From NCBI RefSeq assembly GCF_003576645.1, contig NC_044916.1, positions 31,464,091-31,528,090 on the forward strand: 64,000 nt of DNA, written 5' to 3'. Positions 51,451 through 61,078 of the stretch are shown in pieces. Each line of letters begins with the position of its first letter. Position 1 is the first letter of the stretch. This DNA is from Ipomoea triloba (Eukaryota > Streptophyta > Magnoliopsida > Solanales > Convolvulaceae). Made by a program: the position numbers and the translations under genes. The notes under the pieces are model-generated. The model was not told where the DNA came from. It ran no database searches and saw only the letters and a program-made list of their open reading frames with translations.

Positions 51451-51766
51451 TAGATTAAGGTATGTAAAGTAAATCTTGATCTATGATATAATTTGCCCAA
51501 TGACGTGAAAATTCTAACAAACCCCTACCAAATAGGTCCAAAAAAAGTTTCTAAATAAAAATAAATAGCTAAATAAAATTACAGGTTTTTTTACACCCAA
51601 TATGTAACAAGGCGTTTGGTTGACATGAATTTCGATTCAATTACAACTTAATTCAGCGAAGTTAGAGATTACAATGTTTGATTTGAGAAATTGCAATTCA
51701 TGTATTCCTCCCTAAAAATTGAAATTCAATGTATCTTGGAAAGTAAAAAACAAGAAAAATGACTAA

Positions 51767-52370
51767 GGGTGTGTTTGGTTGGGGGGTTTAGGCATAAGGT
51801 ATGGTATCAAAGTGATTATTAGTGTTTGGTTGATATGTTTTGTGAATGCTACTATGGGTTTGGAATACCCCATTAATGGCAAAACCCATACCCTTATTAA
51901 ATAAGGGTTTCATCTTCCTTCATCATTTCTTCCCCAACTATTAATAATCATTCCCATTCCACCCAACTACCAAACATGCTAAGGGTGTGTTTGGTTCGCA
52001 CATGGGAATCGGAATCGGAATGGGTATCAAATACTTGGTAAGGGTAATGGGTTTTGGTGAAAGTATTTAGCATGTTTGGTAGTTGGGTGGAATGGGAATG
52101 AATATTAATAGTTGGGGAAGAAATGAAAAAGTGAAATGAAATCCTTATTTAATAAGGGTATGGGTTTTCCCATTAATGGGGTATTCCATACCCATAGTAG
52201 CATTCTCAAAACCTATCAACCAAACACTAGCAATCACTTTCATACCCATTCCCTATACCAAAACCCCCCAACCAAACACACCCTAAATACTTTCACCAAA
52301 ACCCATTACCCTTACCAAGTATTTGATACCCATTCTGATTCCGATTCCCATGTGCGAACCAAACGCACCC
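51767..52370. mobile_element. Tourist-like MITE carrying an inverted copy of itself
   Basis: Outer element: left end GGGTGTGTTTGGTTGGGGGG at 51767, right end CGAACCAAACGCACCC at 52370, TAA on both sides (51764-51766, 52371-52373). The inner copy 51983-52283 has the same two end types in opposite orientation, again bounded by TAA (51980-51982, 52284-52286). Removing the inner copy and one TAA restores an outer element of about 300 bp, equal in length to the inner one. Confidence 0.85.
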
Positions 52371-52386
52371 TAAGTTCTCCTCCTCC

Positions 52387-52388
52387 TC

Positions 52389-52421
<33 letters not shown>
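52387..52421. repeat. (ATA)n microsatellite
   Basis: About 35 bases of ATA/AAT trinucleotide repeats. Confidence 0.9.
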
Positions 52422-52422
<1 letters not shown>

Positions 52423-52529
52423 AAGGACATTTTAATTTTTATATAAGTCCTTTCTTTCTCATTCCCATCATATCATTCCTAATTTTTCTCTATCAAATAA
52501 CATAATATAAATTTCTTATTTATCCCACC

Positions 52530-52740
52530 TTAGCCCCACAGGATTGGACAAAACCCAAGTTGCCAAATTTGCACCTGTTGAATAATTAATGCACGTATTT
52601 TAAGTAAGATTTTGTGTACACTATGGCACAGGCAGTGAGACAGGTGGAGCAAAGGTAAACTGCCGCTTTTTTTTTTTTTTTTTCCTAATTTGTATGCATA
52701 CAATTGACTCATACCTTGAAAGGTTTGCTTACTGCCCTTG
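52530..52740 (+). repeat. duplicated upstream block, copy before SABATH 2
   Basis: Shares with about 59028-59215 the ordered phrases CCCCACAGG(A/G)TTGGACAAAA, TTGAATAATTA, TTAATGCACGTATT, TTTTGTGTAC, CTATGGCACAGGC and ACAATTGACTCAT. It is part of the SABATH segmental duplication or a repeat carried with it. Confidence 0.6.
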
Positions 52741-52799
52741 ATTTTGCTCCTCGTTGATTGGACTGATCTTATACTGTTATGTGTAACCACCATTTGTTA

Positions 52800-53495
52800 A
52801 TTGTTATACATTATGGTGAATGGAGAGGCCAGGGTGATATTTATGGTATTAAAGTGGCTAGAGATGCATCACCGATTTCACATTTATTATTTATTGATGA
52901 TAGTCTTTTGTTCTTCAAAGCAAACCAAAAGAAGGTGTAAGCGGTGAAGGATTGCTTGACATTATATAGTGAGGCTTCGAGTCAACCTGTAAACTTTGAT
53001 AAATAATCAAATATTATGTTCAGCTCTAGTACTATAACTGATATGATGGAATATGTGGCTACTAGTTTGAGGGTCCAGTTGACAAATGATCTCGGTAAAT
53101 ACCTGGGATTGCCATTGTTTTTGGGCCATAATAAGACTGCTACTTTCCGGTTTATAGAGCAAAAATTAGAGAGCGGATAAATTGCTGGAGGCATAAATTT
53201 ATTTCTAGAGTGGGTAAGGAAATTTTGCTAAAATGTATTGCTCAGGCTTTGCCAATTTTCACTATGTCCGTCTATCTAATTCCAGAGCATGTTTGTGAAG
53301 GGTTCGAGAGGATCATGAATCGTTACTGGTGAGATAGTGGTGGATAATGTAATAGAGGAATTTCTTGGTTAAGTTGGTCTCAGTTGTTCTCCCCGAAACA
53401 TTATGGTGGGATGGGATTTAGGAGATTGCATGAACGTAATTGACCTCTTTTGGCCAAACAAGGGTGCCGTCTTTTGATTTATCCTGATTCTTTAG
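52800..53495 (+). mobile_element. LINE reverse-transcriptase fragment (dead)
   Basis: Reads YGIKVARDASPISHLLFIDD then SLLFFKA, the catalytic-box region of plant L1 reverse transcriptase with FIDD in place of FADD. Further phrases: YLGLPLF-like (about 53104), LLKCIAQALPIFTMSVYLIP (about 53228), and the FRRLHERN-like region (about 53420). Stop codons and shifts break it. Both ends are truncated. Confidence 0.8.
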
Positions 53496-53845
53496 TAGGA
53501 AGACACAAAATTTGATTTCATAATACACAAAATTTAATTTCATAATACACAGAATTCATGTTCATAATACACACATAAACACGGTATATAATGAACTTGA
53601 ATTCTGCGTATTATGAATATGAATTATGTGTATTATGAATATATGAATTCTATATATTATGTTAAATGTTTATGTGTACTCAGTTATATAATACACAGAA
53701 TATATGTTCATAATACACATAATTCATATTCATTATAATGTGCTTATGTGTATGTGTATTATGAACATGAATTTTGTATACTCTGAACATGAATTATGTG
53801 TATTGGGCCAGGTCTATAGTGCCCTGTGGACCCTGGTCTACGAGT
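53496..53845. mobile_element. repeat element with 'cataatacacagaattcatgtt' core
   Basis: Repeats of a ~22-bp unit (ATAATACACAGAATTCATG and its inverse TGAATTATGTGTATTATGAA) form two opposed halves. The right end, GTGCCCTGTGGACCCTGGTC, is the GC-rich terminus shared (inverted) with the element at 254. The left terminus is not clear. It sits directly against the dead LINE. Confidence 0.5.
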
Positions 53846-54521
53846 GTATATATACCTTGAGGATTGTTACTCTGATCTTCAGTGAAAAACTAATTAATAA
53901 AAAATAAGTAATTTGCACCTAGATACACCACATAAAATGATTAAAATTAAAATTACTACATAACACTCACCCATTAATATATACTCCGTATATGATAATC
54001 ATAAAAAAAAAAAAAAACTCTTTATTTCCAATGATTTCCTGTCTTCAATTTTAAAGTATGTACAAATTTATTGTTTGGATCAAAATTAATTAATCGTGTC
54101 TATAGACTCCGGCGTCGACGATATAATTTGCCAGCACCGCCCTACAGGGTAAAACCAATCATTTGGACATGTCATTTCACTCGATCGTTTCCACCTATCA
54201 ATGTTCGCCAAAGCTACCTCATGGTCACCCAATTCCCAACAACGAAATTAATGTTGTTACTGGCCTAAGGTCCTTCGCGTTGTTATTTATTTATTTGACA
54301 CAAGACATACTCGTAAAGCTTGACCTAAAAAAATAGCATGGCCGGACCTAGTCTTTGCTCGTGAATGGTCATGTTTCTAAATGTTAAAGTCTTATCAATT
54401 AATATTTCACCATTAATAATCTTTTGAAACAGAGAAGACTTTAACGTTTAAATACATGACCATCCAAAAATGATCAAGTTCTAACAAAAAAATATATAAA
54501 TATATATGGCTATCCAGCGGC

Positions 54522-54529
54522 TATAAAAA
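54522..54529 (+). promoter_or_regulatory. TATA box of SABATH 2
   Basis: TATAAAAA about 100 bp upstream of the ATG at 54628, in the same context as SABATH 1. A 5-bp TCGGA insertion lies 12 bp downstream (54541-54545). Confidence 0.6.
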
Positions 54530-54627
54530 GGAGAAAAGGATCGGAAGCATGTTTGAGCAAGCTATCTAGGCATTCACTCATCAATTCCTACACATACCTT
54601 GAAAAGTTGGGAGTGGTATAGAGAGAG

Positions 54628-56022
54628 ATGAAGATAGCTGAAGTGCTTCGCATGAATGGATCGGAGGAAATGGAGACAACAGTTATGCCAACAACTCCCT
54701 TCTTCAGGTATTCATTAACATTAATCCCTTCATGCAAATCATAAATACGGTACTGTAATTGTAAAAAAAGACATGGTTTTTTTTTTTTCTAAATGTTTTT
54801 TTTTGTTTTGTTTTGGGTAATGTAGCAAAAGGTGATACTTATGACAAAGCCAATAACAGAAGAAGCCATAACAAAACTCTACACCAACCTCAACAATCCT
54901 AAGACCATCGCAATTGCAGACTTGGGGTGTTCCTCTGGCCCCAACACTTTGCTCGCAATCTCTAACCTCGTCAAAGCCGTCGACAACCACCGAAAGAAGC
55001 TCCGGCGGCTACACTCTCCGGAGTTTCAGATTTACTTAAATGACCTTCCCACCAACGACTTCAACACCATTTTCCAGTCCTTGCCAAAACATAGGAGGGA
55101 GATAGCCGGAGACGGGTGTGGGCTGTGTTTCTTCAATGGAGTTCCCGCTTCATTTTATGGCAGGCTTTTCCCCTCCAATAGCCTCCATTTTGTTCATTCT
55201 TCTTATAGTCTCCATTGGCTATCCCAAGTACATACGAGTATATATACTTTTGATATTGCTATTAATTACAATCATCAATTCTAGCTATGAACAATAATTT
55301 AATTGTTTTGATTGTGCGCAGGTACCTGAAGGAATAGAAGAGAATAAAGGCAACATTTGCATGGCAACCACAAGTCCACCAACTGTCATAAAGGCATACT
55401 ATGATCAATTTGAACAAGATTTTTCTACTTTTTTCGAATGTCGCTCTAAAGAGTTAGTAAAAGGTGGGAGAATGGTTTTGACCATGCTAGGTAGACAAAG
55501 TGAACACCCTACCTGTCATATTTGGGAACTCCTAGCTTTAGCCCTCAATGAAATAGCTGCAGAGGTAGTTATATGCTCAGCATGCACAATCTTAAAATGC
55601 GTTACTTACTACATACATTCGCAACACTTTAAAGCAATATTACAGTATTTTTTGTACACTTGATGCAGGGTTTTGTGGAAGAAGAGAAACTGAATTCTTT
55701 TAATGTTCCCCTATACACACCATCTTTAGCAGAAACAAAACTTTTAGTTGAGAAAGAAGGTTCCTTCACTATTGACTGCTTGGAGGCTTCCCAAATTCAT
55801 TGGACGGGATATAATGGAACTGTTCATCACGTGGATAATGGTGGGTACAACGTTGCTAGGTGCATGAGAGCTGTCGCTGAGCCCATGCTTGTTAGCCACT
55901 TCGGTAAAGGAATAATTGATGAGGTGATTCATAGGTACACAAAGATGATTGCTCATTCCATCTCGACTCGCCCCGAAACCACTCGGTTCATTAATGTTAT
56001 TGTTTCGGTTATTAAAATGTAA
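54628..56022 (+). pseudogene. SABATH methyltransferase 2, frameshifted in exon 1
   Basis: Same four-exon plan as its neighbours: 54628-54707, 54826-55227, 55322-55564 and 55669-56022. Exons 2-4 are open and would encode a normal SABATH core (IADLGCSSGPNT, YLNDLPTNDFN, GVPASFYGRLFP, YSLHWLSQ, RCMRAVAEPML). Exon 1 contains an extra TCGGA (54661-54665) compared with both sister genes. This shifts the frame and brings a stop at the start of exon 2, after about 29 residues. Translation from the later ATG at 54841 would lose the N-terminal residues around Tyr18 and Gln25 that contact substrate in this family. Exon 2 is three codons shorter than in the sisters (KHRREIAG against KHEEDxRRExG). Either a pseudogene or a sequence error. 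Confidence 0.8.
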
Positions 56023-56445
56023 TGGAAAATACTTTGTGCCCCTACCTTTACTTACAAAATTGTCACTTTCTGATGTGACAAATTTTATTTAATTTTTTTT
56101 TATTTAAATCAAATCTTATCCTATTAAAATTTGTAACATCATTTGGGGTGGCATATTTGTGTGTGGTAGATATAGTAGTATCCGACATTATTCAAATATA
56201 CTTTAATTTAATTCTAAATGTATCAAAAATTACGTGTGTACGTTTAGTTAAGAATATGAAATGTAACTCTATCTTTAAATAAATTGTGACAGATAATTTA
56301 TTATTTACTAGGCGTCCAGTAAAACCTCATTTGTTTCTCTCCAAGTGTACATGGATGATGTAGTGCTTGCTAATGCAGACAAGTAACAAATTCAACAAAT
56401 CAAACAAGATTTACACAACATTTCAAATCAAGGTTGGGATTCTCT

Positions 56446-56485
<40 letters not shown>

Positions 56486-57475
56486 GACTTGATCGAGGTT
56501 GTACGTCACTACGTCAAAGTCAAAGTCAAAGGAATCAATGTAAATCAAAGAAAGTATGGTTTAGGGCATTCATACTTATGGATTTTATAGGGTTTTTGCA
56601 AGTCAAAAAAATAAGGAAGTGGTTTTAACTAGTATGGGGATGAGTTTACGGGGTAATTTTTTTCTGCAAGTTTTCATTTTTTTGAGGGGCCGACATTAAT
56701 AAAGATTGATTGATAAAGTAGTACACTAGTAAGATGAATATTACTCTAGATAGTTATAATAATCGAAATAAAAACTTATGTCTTAATAATTTTTATATTA
56801 AAATAAATTAAGTATTCTTAATGCGGCTTTGATGGCTATGGGTGAGTCAATAAAATTTAATATTTTTAGTTTGTTAAAAGTGACATGATTATAATAGACT
56901 TACTGATGATGTTGAAGAGTAATTAAAGAGTTTTGCAATGAAGTTACATCATACAATTCATAGATTTTCATTGTATATATGATTAAAACTTCATTTTGCG
57001 TTTAATAAAGTGAATTATTATTGCTCTTGCAAACTCTTATTGATATTTTGAAATACAAATTTTTCTCAATAAGATTTATTAGATAATGAAATTTTTGCAT
57101 TTAAATTCTTAAAGTAGAGAAAATTTTTGTCCCAGACATAATAGATCAACTTGTAATAAAATGTACAATCTAAACTTGGAATAAAAAATTAAATTTTGTG
57201 TTACAAAAATTAATGTTTGATTTAAGTAAGAAAGGACAATGTATAGTTAGGATAATTCACATTCATATTCTTTTAAGGTGACGATTAAAAAAATAATATC
57301 TTTCACCTTTTATCATGAAAGAAACAAATCAAATTAATTAAAAATTATTATATTTAAATTCTTACCACAAAGGAGAAAAGAGTTACAAATATAATCTTAA
57401 ATTTTTTTTAAATGTCATGAGTTCATTTTGTTACAACAACAACAACAATACATATTATTATTATTATTATTATTA

Positions 57476-57512
<37 letters not shown>

Positions 57513-57861
57513 AATGTTGGAAAAATAATTTGTAATAAACGAAGTTAGGAATAATAATAATAATGCTAGAAGAATATTTCACTATCAAAGTTTGTACATG
57601 AAGGGAAAAGTGAAACAGTAAATATGATATTTCTGGAAATATATTATCATTGTACAAAAAATAAATCAAAATGTACAAGTTATCAATGCGCATGATTAAA
57701 CTAACACATTTAATATTCGCATTAGAACCTTAACATCATTGTCACTTATATAATTTAGTAGATATTATATATTATTTAATTAGTAGAAGTAGGTTACAAG
57801 AATATTTATGTAATATTTTTTTTTTGTAATTTGTAACATGTATTATTTTTAATTTCCAAAT
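56023..57861. other. intergenic, AT-rich
   Basis: Holds the 3' flank of SABATH 2, an (AT)n run at about 56448-56480 and an (ATT)n run at about 57452-57512. The open frame at 57415-57693 is made by the ATT repeat. No gene recognised. Confidence 0.45.
57452..57512. repeat. (ATT)n microsatellite
   Basis: About 60 bases of ATT repeats with one ATC interruption. Confidence 0.95.
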
Positions 57862-57887
57862 TTGTACGTTCAATTTGTAGTTCCTAG

Positions 57888-58255
57888 TTTTTTTTTTTTT
57901 TTAAAACCAAAAACTATCTTTCATTACGTAATAGGGAACTCAAAGGTACAACTTGGAGGGACAAATTGTCAATACCTAGAGTCTGTATACAATAAGGTGG
58001 ATTTCGCCAACTCATGGGCATGAATGTTCGTTGTCCTTGCTACGTATTTAACAGACACATGAATGAGCGATGCCATAATAGACTTGCATTCCTTTGTGAT
58101 TACACCACCATAGGAACGATCATCTACTTGACTATTTAAGCTATTGCACGCATTCATACAGTCCGACAAAACAATAACCGGACCCCAATCTTGACCTCTA
58201 ATCCATGATAGCGCTTCTTTAATAGCCCAATCCTCTGCTAGGTATGGGTCCAAAA
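57888..58255 (-). mobile_element. 5'-truncated LINE, RNase H part, with target duplication
   Basis: The minus-strand frame 58253-57969 reads AEDWAIKEALSWIRGQDWGP, VLSDCMNACNSLNS, and ARTTNIHAHELAKSTL, the plant L1 RNase H domain. The poly-A tail is the T run at about 57888-57902. Flanks repeat TTGTACGTTCAATTT(G/C)TAGTT at 57862 and 58256, a target duplication of about 25 bp with a few differences. Only the last ~370 bp of the LINE was inserted. Confidence 0.85.
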
Positions 58256-58399
58256 TTGTACGTTCAATTTCTAGTTTCTAGTTTCTAGTTTCTAGTTTAT
58301 AAGTTTTAAATTTTAACTTTATAAATGCAAAAATAAAATAAAATATAAAGTATAAAAATTATATAAATGTGAAATAAAATTAAAATTTTATAATCTTAA

Positions 58400-58558
58400 T
58401 TTTTGAGTACTGATCTATTACATTGTTGTATCTTTTCATATATACATACTTTCTCAACTTGTTGAAGCACAAAGAGTCAATATCACCTCCACTGAAGTTT
58501 GATCTCATGACCTTCCATTTGGGGAAAAGACTACATGTCACTTGACCACAAGGTCATT
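58400..58558 (-). mobile_element. SINE family 1, reverse orientation
   Basis: On the minus strand: CCTTGTGGTCAAGTGACATG, GGTCATGAGATCAAACTTCA, TTTGTGCTTCAACAAGTTGA. Nearly full length. Confidence 0.65.
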
Positions 58559-58865
58559 AAAATATTAAAAATATAAATTATAATTTATAAACATAAACAA
58601 TTACTTAAAATTTATTAAGTTACATTCATCTTCTTATACCAGTTAATTAATGACTTTTTTTTTATATGATCGATGAGTATATTTGTTATAAAAATGCACT
58701 TCACACTTCTCTTTATTAATCACGTACTTCTTAACAGAGCATTGATTTAAGAAAAACGATATATGTATTTTTATGGACAATTGACCAACCTGGCTATGAG
58801 GTAATAAGAAATTTAATTATTCAATAAATGATTTAATGTTATAGAACAATTAAGTAGCATTTACT

Positions 58866-58930
58866 GGCCAAAGGCCTTGTAGTCAAGTGTCATAGCTGTG
58901 GCACTCAGTTCAAATTAATATTATGTATAG
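58866..58930 (+). mobile_element. SINE family 1 head fragment
   Basis: Begins GCCAAAGGCCTTGTAGTCAA, the same 5' start as the complete copy at 39121, but stops after about 60 bp. Confidence 0.4.
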
Positions 58931-59027
58931 ATCTCATAGATTTATGAGGGAGTTTTATTTTTCATATTAAAAACGTTTTTATTATCAACTGAACGTTTTT
59001 ATTGTGGCCGGACTGAGGCACGGCCCC

Positions 59028-59215
59028 ACAGGGTTGGACAAAAATCCAAGGTGCGAAATTTGTACCTATTGAATAATTATATTAATGCACGTATTATTAG
59101 TATGGTTTTGTGTACCCTATGGCACAGGCTAGTGGAGCAAAGGGAAAATGACGCTTTTGTATGCATATAATTGACTCATCACGTGAATTTGTATGGATAC
59201 AATTGACTGAATTGA
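59028..59215 (+). repeat. duplicated upstream block, copy before SABATH 3
   Basis: Partner of 52530-52740. It begins CCCCACAGGGTTGGACAAAA and continues through GTACCCTATGGCACAGGC, with small gaps relative to the other copy. Confidence 0.6.
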
Positions 59216-59518
59216 CTCGTCAGTCATCACCAGTTATTTTCATATTCATATATCTTTTAATCATTTCAAAAGTATTGAATTTTCTTCTCTATTATTTAAT
59301 TGTAAATACGTAGAAAATAACGAAGAGCCTGAGAATACCGCTTCAACAATTGTTATTTCCTAATAACATATGAAACATACACGACAAAACCTAATAGCTT
59401 GGGAGGTCATACTTATGTGAGACCACCTCACAGGTCTCAATGCATTAGATGAGTCAGGTCAACATAATTTGGGTTAGGGCGTGAGATGCACATAATGTTG
59501 CCTAGCTTGAGACAATAC

Positions 59519-59641
59519 TTGAAAGAGAGAGAGGAGAGATGAGGATAACTGAAGTAAGCATATTTGAGCAAGGCTTTCAGTCATTAATTCCCACATATAC
59601 ATTGAAGAGTTGAGAGTGATACAGAGAAAGAGAGATGAGAG
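59519..59641 (+). promoter_or_regulatory. partly duplicated leader of SABATH 3
   Basis: GAGAGATGAGGATAACTGAA occurs at about 59532 and the same leader/exon-1 start recurs at 59636-59656. Between them is the leader phrase AGCATATTTGAGCAAGGC that follows the TATA box in SABATH 1 and 2. No TATA box like that of the sister genes is present here. A short upstream ATG frame (59635) ends in TGA after six codons. Confidence 0.5.
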
Positions 59642-61078
59642 ATGAGGATAACTGAAGTGCTTCACATGAATGGAGGAATTGGAGACTCCAGTTATGCCAA
59701 CAACTCCCTTCTTCAGGTATTCATTAACATTAATCCCTTCATGCAAGTCATAAATTTTGTTCTTTTTTTTTTTTTTTTTTAAACTATATTTTTGGTTTTG
59801 GGTATTGTAATGCAGCAAAATGTGATACTTATGACAAAGCCAATAACAGAAGAAGCCATTACAAAACTCTACACCAGCCTCAACAATCCTAAGACCATCT
59901 CCATTGCAGACTTGGGCTGCTCCTCTGGCCCCAACACTTTGCTGGCAGTTTCCAACATCGTCAAAGCCGTCGACAACCACCGGAAAAAGCTCCGGCGGCG
60001 ACACTCTCCGGAGTTCCAAATTTACTTAAATGACCTTCCCGCCAACGACTTCAACACCATTTTTCAGTCGTTGCCGAAACATGAAGAGGATTTAAGGAGG
60101 GAATTGGGAGATGGGTTTGGGCCGTGCTTTTTCAATGGAGTTCCTGGTTCATTTTATGGAAGGCTTTTCCCCACCGATAGCCTCCATTTTGTTCATTCTT
60201 CTTATAGTCTCCATTGGCTATCCCAAGTACTAGTTTATTTACCTCTCATATTGCTATTAATTTCAATATCATTAATTCTAGCTTTGAACAATTTGTTTTG
60301 ATTGCGCGCAGGTACCTAAAGGAATAGAAGAGAACAAAGGCAACATTCGCATGGAAACTACAAGTCCACCGTCTGTGATAAAGGCATACTACAATCAATT
60401 TGAACAAGATTTTTCTACTTTTCTCAAGTGTCGCTCTAAAGAATTAGTGAAAGGTGGAAGAATGGTTTTGACCATGCAGGGCAGATCAAGTGAAAATCCT
60501 ACTTGCCATCTTTGGGAACTCCTAACTTTAGCCCTCAATGAAATAATTGCAGAGGTAGTTATAAGTTATATGCTCACCATAACCTTAAAAATACCATACT
60601 ACTATACATACATTCACAACACTATAAAACAATATTACATTACTTTTTGTAGAGTATAGATTGGTCTCCTTGGAAGAGATCGAAACATATATGGCTAAAA
60701 ATTGCTTCAATTTGATTAATGCAGGGTTTTGTGGAAGAAGAGAAACTAAATTCGTTTAATGTTCCTCTATACACACCATCTTTAGCAGAAGTAAAATTCA
60801 TAGTTGAAAAGGAAGGTTCCTTCACTATTGACTGCATAGAGGCTTCCCAAATTTATTGGACTGGATATAATGGAACTGATGATTATGAGGTTAATAATGG
60901 GTACGGTGTTGCTAGAAGCCTAAGAGCTGTTGTTGAGCCTATGCTTGTTAGCCACTTTGGTGAAGGAATAATTGATGAGTTGTTTCACAGGTACACAAAG
61001 ATGATTGTTGATTCCATATCAACTCGCCCGGAGATCACTCAGTTCACTAATGTTATTGTTTCTCTTATTAAAATGTAA
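59642..61078 (+). CDS. SABATH carboxyl methyltransferase 3 (SAMT/BSMT-like)
   Basis: The only intact member of the cluster. Exons 59642-59716, 59816-60226, 60312-60554 and 60725-61078 join in phase to 360 aa, the usual SABATH length. The enzyme should transfer a methyl group from S-adenosylmethionine to the carboxyl of a small acid, giving a volatile ester; cytosolic. Visible: Tyr18 and Gln25 in YANNSLLQQ, SAM-binding ADLGCSSGPNT (56-66), YLNDLPANDFN (95-105), GVPGSFYGRLFP (133-144), SSYSLHWLSQ (153-162) and VEPMLVSHFGEGIIDELF. At the position of Met150 in Clarkia SAMT there is His158, as in jasmonate and benzoate/nicotinate-type enzymes, so salicylate preference should not be assumed. In the C-terminal part, ARSLRAVVEP replaces the usual ARCMRAVAEP. 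The promoter differs from its sisters. Confidence 0.9.

Larger units (their letters stand above)
49525..51766. other. intergenic repeat DNA between SABATH 1 and 2
   Basis: No intact gene. There is a near-exact direct repeat of about 80 bp (phrase TAGCTAGTAATTAACAATGA at about 50003 and 50119), worn repeat phrases of the 'ccagggatcaaa' / 'cagggaccaaag' type at about 50770-50880, and two SINE copies (51000 and 51336). Confidence 0.4.

Noticed and set aside
57415..57693. Asn-rich open frame
   Set aside because: Produced by the ATT/AAT microsatellite read in one frame.
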